From HLUCCA09 sp039822045 (GTDB lineage: Bacteria > Pseudomonadota > Alphaproteobacteria > Rhodobacterales > Rhodobacteraceae): a stretch of 64,000 nt of DNA. The notes beneath the pieces were generated by a model. The model was not told where the DNA came from. It searched no databases and saw nothing but the letters and a program-made list of their open reading frames with translations. Location of the stretch: assembly GCA_039822045.1 (NCBI GenBank), contig JBCBMY010000005.1, positions 186,001 through 250,000 on the forward strand, in the 5' to 3' direction. A program made the position numbers and the translations under genes. This document shows positions 60,653 to 64,000 of the stretch, piece after piece (the first letter of the stretch is position 1; each line of letters begins with the position of its first letter).

Positions 60653-61306
60653 CTACAAAGAGAAGGACCGTTGCCTTTGGAACCCGGCCAGCACGGGAGC
60701 TCCGGCATTGAAGGAGAAGCGCCACACGATACGACCGTCTATCTTACGTCCTAGGCGCACAATCCCAAGCGCACCATCCATAAAGATTGCAGCAATCCTG
60801 CCCCCTTCGTTGAGTTGCTCGGCGATGGCGTCCGGGATCGTTTCGACCGCCCCTTGAACAAGGATCACGTCGTACGGACCATGCTGCGACGCGCCTGCGG
60901 CAAGCGCACCTTTGATGACGGCCACATTGTCGATGCCGTCATCAGCCAAGGTCGCCTCAGCGTCGCGTGCCATCGTCTCGTCTTCCTCAAGCGCAATCAC
61001 GGCTTCAGCCAATTGTGCGGCAAGCGCGGCGGAATAGCCGAGGCCCGATCCGACATCGAGAACCAAGTCGGTGGGTCCGAGATCCACTGCCTCGAGCATC
61101 TTTGCTATTGTGCGCGGCTCCAGGACGACGCGGCCGCCGCCAAGATCCGCATTTTCGCCAGTATACGCGGCCTCGCGCCAACTGGATGGAACATAGCGCT
61201 CGCGAGGCACCGTCAGCATTGCTTCGATGATCGGGAACTTGGTGACATCCGACGGCCGGACCTGAGTGTCGACCATTATCGTGCGGCGCTCGGCATAGCT
61301 TGTCAT
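60653..61306 (-). CDS. Protein-L-isoaspartate O-methyltransferase
   Basis: 217 residues, the bacterial PCMT fold. Transfers methyl from S-adenosylmethionine to isoaspartyl residues, repairing aged proteins. Motif I is LVLDVGSGLGYSAALAAQL (about residues 81-99), with EEDETMARDAEATLADDG after it and PYDVILVQGAVETIP as motif II. The RYVPSSWREAAYTGENADL and VLEPRTIAKMLEAV segments are family-typical. ATG 61306 follows AAGGAGG. It heads the pcm-tolC pair and is divergent from the third RTX gene across 253 bases. Confidence 0.92.
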   Translation of the reverse strand: MTSYAERRTIMVDTQVRPSDVTKFPIIEAMLTVPRERYVPSSWREAAYTGENADLGGGRVVLEPRTIAKMLEAVDLGPTDLVLDVGSGLGYSAALAAQLAEAVIALEEDETMARDAEATLADDGIDNVAVIKGALAAGASQHGPYDVILVQGAVETIPDAIAEQLNEGGRIAAIFMDGALGIVRLGRKIDGRIVWRFSFNAGAPVLAGFQRQRSFSL

Positions 61307-61559
61307 CGGCTGGCCTCCTTGTCGGTCTTGCGTTGCACCTCTGGTGACACAGGCCCCTTAGGCTGGCAACCGTCTCAGGCGCCGCAGCGGACTGTGCCCC
61401 AAGGCCCGAGGCCTTGCAGTTGTGGGAGCGCGGGCGGACGTTGCAGCGCCCCCTCCCAATCAAGGCAAAAAAAGAGTGAACCGTTTCCAAGAAGGAACCG
61501 ATGCCCCCACAGCGATGCAGGAATGGCCGCATTGCGAGGGCAACGCAGGAGACTTCGAG

Positions 61560-64000
61560 ATGGCCTTTAATATCACATTTCCCGGACACGAAACTGATGG
61601 TGACGACCTTGTTCTGGGTTCGAAGAACCCCGATTTCATTGATGCCAAGGGCGGCAACGACCTTGTGCTCGCCGGTGCCGGAAACGATACCGTTTTTGGT
61701 GGGGACGGCCACGACACCCTTTCTGGAGACAATGGGCACGACATCCTGGTCGGCGACCGCGGCGACGACGAGATGTTTGGTGGCCGTGGCGACGACCTGA
61801 TGGTCTGGAACAACGGCGACGGCTCCGACAAGATGAACGGCGGTTCGGGATACGACGCTGTGCAAGTCAACGGCGCAGACGGAGCCGGCGACAGCTTTAC
61901 GATTGGTGCCGGCGAGACCCACGGCACCGTCCAGTTCAACCGCCAGAACCTGGGCCAGTTCCAACTCGACATCTCGGAAACCGAACTGCTCGAGGTGAAT
62001 GGCCAAGGCGGCGATGACACGATCACCGCATCAGAAGGCTTGGCCGGACTCATCAAGCTCAAGCTCGACGGCGGTGACGGCGATGACCTGATCATCGGGA
62101 GCGACGGCGAAGACCTGATCTATGGCGGCAAGGGCAACGATGTGCTCGTCGGTGCTAAGGGCAACGACGTGGTCTATGGCGGCGACGGCGACGATCTGCT
62201 TGTCTGGAACAACGGCGACGGCTCCGACCAGATGATCGGCGGCAAAGGCTACGACACGGTGCAGGTCAACGGCGCCGATGCGGCCGGCGACGAATTCACC
62301 ATCCAGGCCGGCGAAACCGACGGCACCGTCACCTTCAACCGCCAGAATCTCGGGCTCTTCCAACTCGACATCTCCGAGGTTGAGCTGCTCGACATCAATG
62401 GTCAGGGCGGAAACGACACCATTACCGCGTCCGAGGGCCTCGCTGGCGTCGTGTCGCTCGATCTCGACGGCGGCGCCGGCGACGACGAGATCACGGGCAG
62501 CGACGGCGCGGATATTCTGCGCGGTGGAGAGGGCAACGACATCCTCATCGGCGCCAAGGGCGACGACGAGGTGTTCGGCGGCAAGGGCGACGACCTGATG
62601 GTCTGGAACAACGGGGATGGCTCTGACCTGATGGTCGGCGGCAGGGGCTACGACACGGTGCAGGTGAACGGCGCCGACGGGCCTGGCGACGACTTCACCA
62701 TCAAGGCCGGAGAGGCGGAAGGCTCTGTCGAGTTCACCCGCCAGAACCTCGGTCTTTTCCAACTCGACATCTTCGAGACGGAGATGCTCGAGGTGAACGG
62801 CCAAGGTGGCAACGACACGATCACCGGTTCGGAAGGCCTGGCCGGTCTCATCAAGCTGAAGCTCGACGGCGGCGCTGGACACGACCTGATCACCGGCAGC
62901 GACGGCGAAGACCTCATCTATGGCCGCGACGGCAACGACATCCTCATCGGCGCCAAGGGCGATGACGAGGTGTTCGGCGGCAAGGGCGACGACCTGATGG
63001 TCTGGAACAACGGCGACGGGTCCGACAAGATGGTTGGCGGCAAGGGCTACGACCGCGTCCAAGTCAATGGCGCCGATGGGGCCGGCGACAGTTTCACCAT
63101 CAAGGCCGGACCCACCGACGGCTCCGTTGAGTTCGCCCGCGAAAACCTCGGTCTCTTCCAACTCGACATCACCGAGACCGAAGTTCTCGAGGTCAATGGC
63201 CAAGGTGGCGACGACACGATCGTCGCGTCCGAAGACCTCGCCGGCGTGATCGCGCTCAAGCTCGACGGTGGCGACGGCGATGACCTGATCATCGGCAGCG
63301 ATGGCGAAGACGTCATCTATGGCGGCGACGGCAACGACATCCTGATCGGTGCGAAAGGCAACGACGAGGTGTTCGGCGGCGACGGCAACGACAAGATGGT
63401 GTGGAACAACGGCGACGGGTCCGACCGCATGGTCGGCGGCGAAGGCTTTGACATTGTCGAGGTCAACGGCGCAACAGGCGCCGGGGACATCTTCACGGTC
63501 GATGCCGGCGAGCATCCTGGTTCGGTCGAATTCGCCCGCGAGAACCTGGGCCAGTTCCAACTCGACATCTCCGAGACCGAGCGCATGCGCATCAACGGTG
63601 GCGGCGGTGACGACGAGGTCACAGGCAGCGACGGGCTGAAGGGGGTGGTCACGCTGTTCGTCGACGGCGGCGCGGGCAACGACACCCTGACCGGCGGCGG
63701 TGACAAAGACACGATCCGCGGCGGCGAAGGCGATGACCTGATCGATGGTGGCAAAGGCAAGGACATCCTTGCCGGGCGCTCCGGCAACGACACCTTCGTG
63801 TGGAACCAGGGCGACGGCTCGGACGAGGTCCGTGGCGGCAGCGGCAAAGACCGGCTGATCGTCAATGCCTCCGACTACAGCGCCGACGATCTGGAAATCA
63901 GCGGCGACGGGACGACGGCCTATCTCGAACGCGCCGATGGCGGCAACTTCGAGTTGAGCCTACGCAGCATCGAGGTGCTCGAGGTCAACGCAGGAGGAGG
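61560..64000 (+). CDS. RTX repeat protein with 133-residue modules, 3' end outside
   Basis: An open frame runs from ATG 61560 (MAFNITFPGHETDGDD, behind AGGAG) to the window edge, 813 codons with no stop. It has no signal peptide. Each module holds RTX nonapeptides (GGxGxDxLx), the segment MVWNNGDGSD, a beta-strand stretch (SFTIKAGETDG, then QNLGLFQLDISETELLEVNG) and another RTX run ending in the DGGDGDDL block. Copies are separated by exactly 399 bases. It is very acidic and glycine/aspartate-rich, predicted to bind Ca2+ along its whole length. Likely a large surface adhesin or matrix protein exported by a type I system; the C-terminal signal is not in view. Confidence 0.85.
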   Translation, partial: MAFNITFPGHETDGDDLVLGSKNPDFIDAKGGNDLVLAGAGNDTVFGGDGHDTLSGDNGHDILVGDRGDDEMFGGRGDDLMVWNNGDGSDKMNGGSGYDAVQVNGADGAGDSFTIGAGETHGTVQFNRQNLGQFQLDISETELLEVNGQGGDDTITASEGLAGLIKLKLDGGDGDDLIIGSDGEDLIYGGKGNDVLVGAKGNDVVYGGDGDDLLVWNNGDGSDQMIGGKGYDTVQVNGADAAGDEFTIQAGETDGTVTFNRQNLGLFQLDISEVELLDINGQGGNDTITASEGLAGVVSLDLDGGAGDDEITGSDGADILRGGEGNDILIGAKGDDEVFGGKGDDLMVWNNGDGSDLMVGGRGYDTVQVNGADGPGDDFTIKAGEAEGSVEFTRQNLGLFQLDIFETEMLEVNGQGGNDTITGSEGLAGLIKLKLDGGAGHDLITGSDGEDLIYGRDGNDILIGAKGDDEVFGGKGDDLMVWNNGDGSDKMVGGKGYDRVQVNGADGAGDSFTIKAGPTDGSVEFARENLGLFQLDITETEVLEVNGQGGDDTIVASEDLAGVIALKLDGGDGDDLIIGSDGEDVIYGGDGNDILIGAKGNDEVFGGDGNDKMVWNNGDGSDRMVGGEGFDIVEVNGATGAGDIFTVDAGEHPGSVEFARENLGQFQLDISETERMRINGGGGDDEVTGSDGLKGVVTLFVDGGAGNDTLTGGGDKDTIRGGEGDDLIDGGKGKDILAGRSGNDTFVWNQGDGSDEVRGGSGKDRLIVNASDYSADDLEISGDGTTAYLERADGGNFELSLRSIEVLEVNAGG
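61600..64000 (+). repeat. Tandem 399-base modules within the RTX gene
   Basis: The tryptophan codon of the recurring VWNNGDGSD motif falls at 61806, 62205, 62604, 63003, 63402 and 63801, each 399 bases apart without exception. The units differ by substitutions only, with no indels. Confidence 0.92.

Overview
The window is high in G+C, densely coded, and looks like chromosomal DNA of a marine Rhodobacteraceae (Roseobacter-type) alphaproteobacterium. Evidence for this is the phaZ / phaC-phaP-phaR storage locus with TGC-rich PhaR-type sites, a histidinol-dehydrogenase-family gene resembling sulfopropanediol dehydrogenase (HpsN), adjacent pcm and tolC genes, several RTX calcium-binding proteins, and many 4-base start/stop overlaps. 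I found no rRNA, tRNA, CRISPR array, transposase or prophage genes. No gap between genes exceeds 300 bases. The largest are about 275 (56606-56880), 253 (61307-61559), 251 (26012-26262), 243 (31624-31866), 239 (9942-10180) and 235 (40715-40949); apart from the sites listed I see nothing certain in them.

Layout. 1-6670: tail of an EamA exporter, an SLC13/TrkA-C permease, mgtE coupled to a 5-formyl-THF cyclo-ligase, a DegT aminotransferase and a LysR regulator. 6774-12213: polyhydroxybutyrate storage (phaZ divergent from phaC, phaP, phaR), with a sulfotransferase gene lying between phaP and phaR. 12214-14240: a LysR gene divergent from an SbtA-type bicarbonate permease. 14270-22079: a long minus-strand cluster of overlapping genes (HpsN-like dehydrogenase, two two-domain NTF2/SnoaL-like proteins, an M15-like protein, an SDR, a LacI regulator, a MetE-like zinc methyltransferase and an alpha/beta hydrolase), with a promoter and a LacI-type operator in front. 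22187-31623: hydrolases, a HisC-like aminotransferase, an MFS transporter, aspartate dehydrogenase, and a GT4 glycosyltransferase overlapping asnB.

31867-36441 encodes a 1524-residue LamG/RTX protein with a large internal duplication. 36514-40714 is an RND efflux pair. 40950-45697 holds a three-subunit molybdenum hydroxylase plus glutaminase. 45713-50048 holds a DUF5666 lipoprotein, a DUF6502 protein and two fasciclin proteins, one fused to RTX repeats, around a perfect 17-bp palindrome. 50117-56605 has a serine-glyoxylate-type aminotransferase, a phosphatase, a decayed ABC transporter, a GT2, ygfZ, efp and a small conserved protein. 56881-61306 has a PopZ-like acidic protein, tolC and pcm. 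From 61560 to the window edge runs a third RTX protein made of modules repeating every 399 bases.

Common themes are carbon storage with local autoregulation, catabolism of small marine organics, and secretion of calcium-binding surface proteins. TolC is the only type I secretion component visible for the three RTX proteins.
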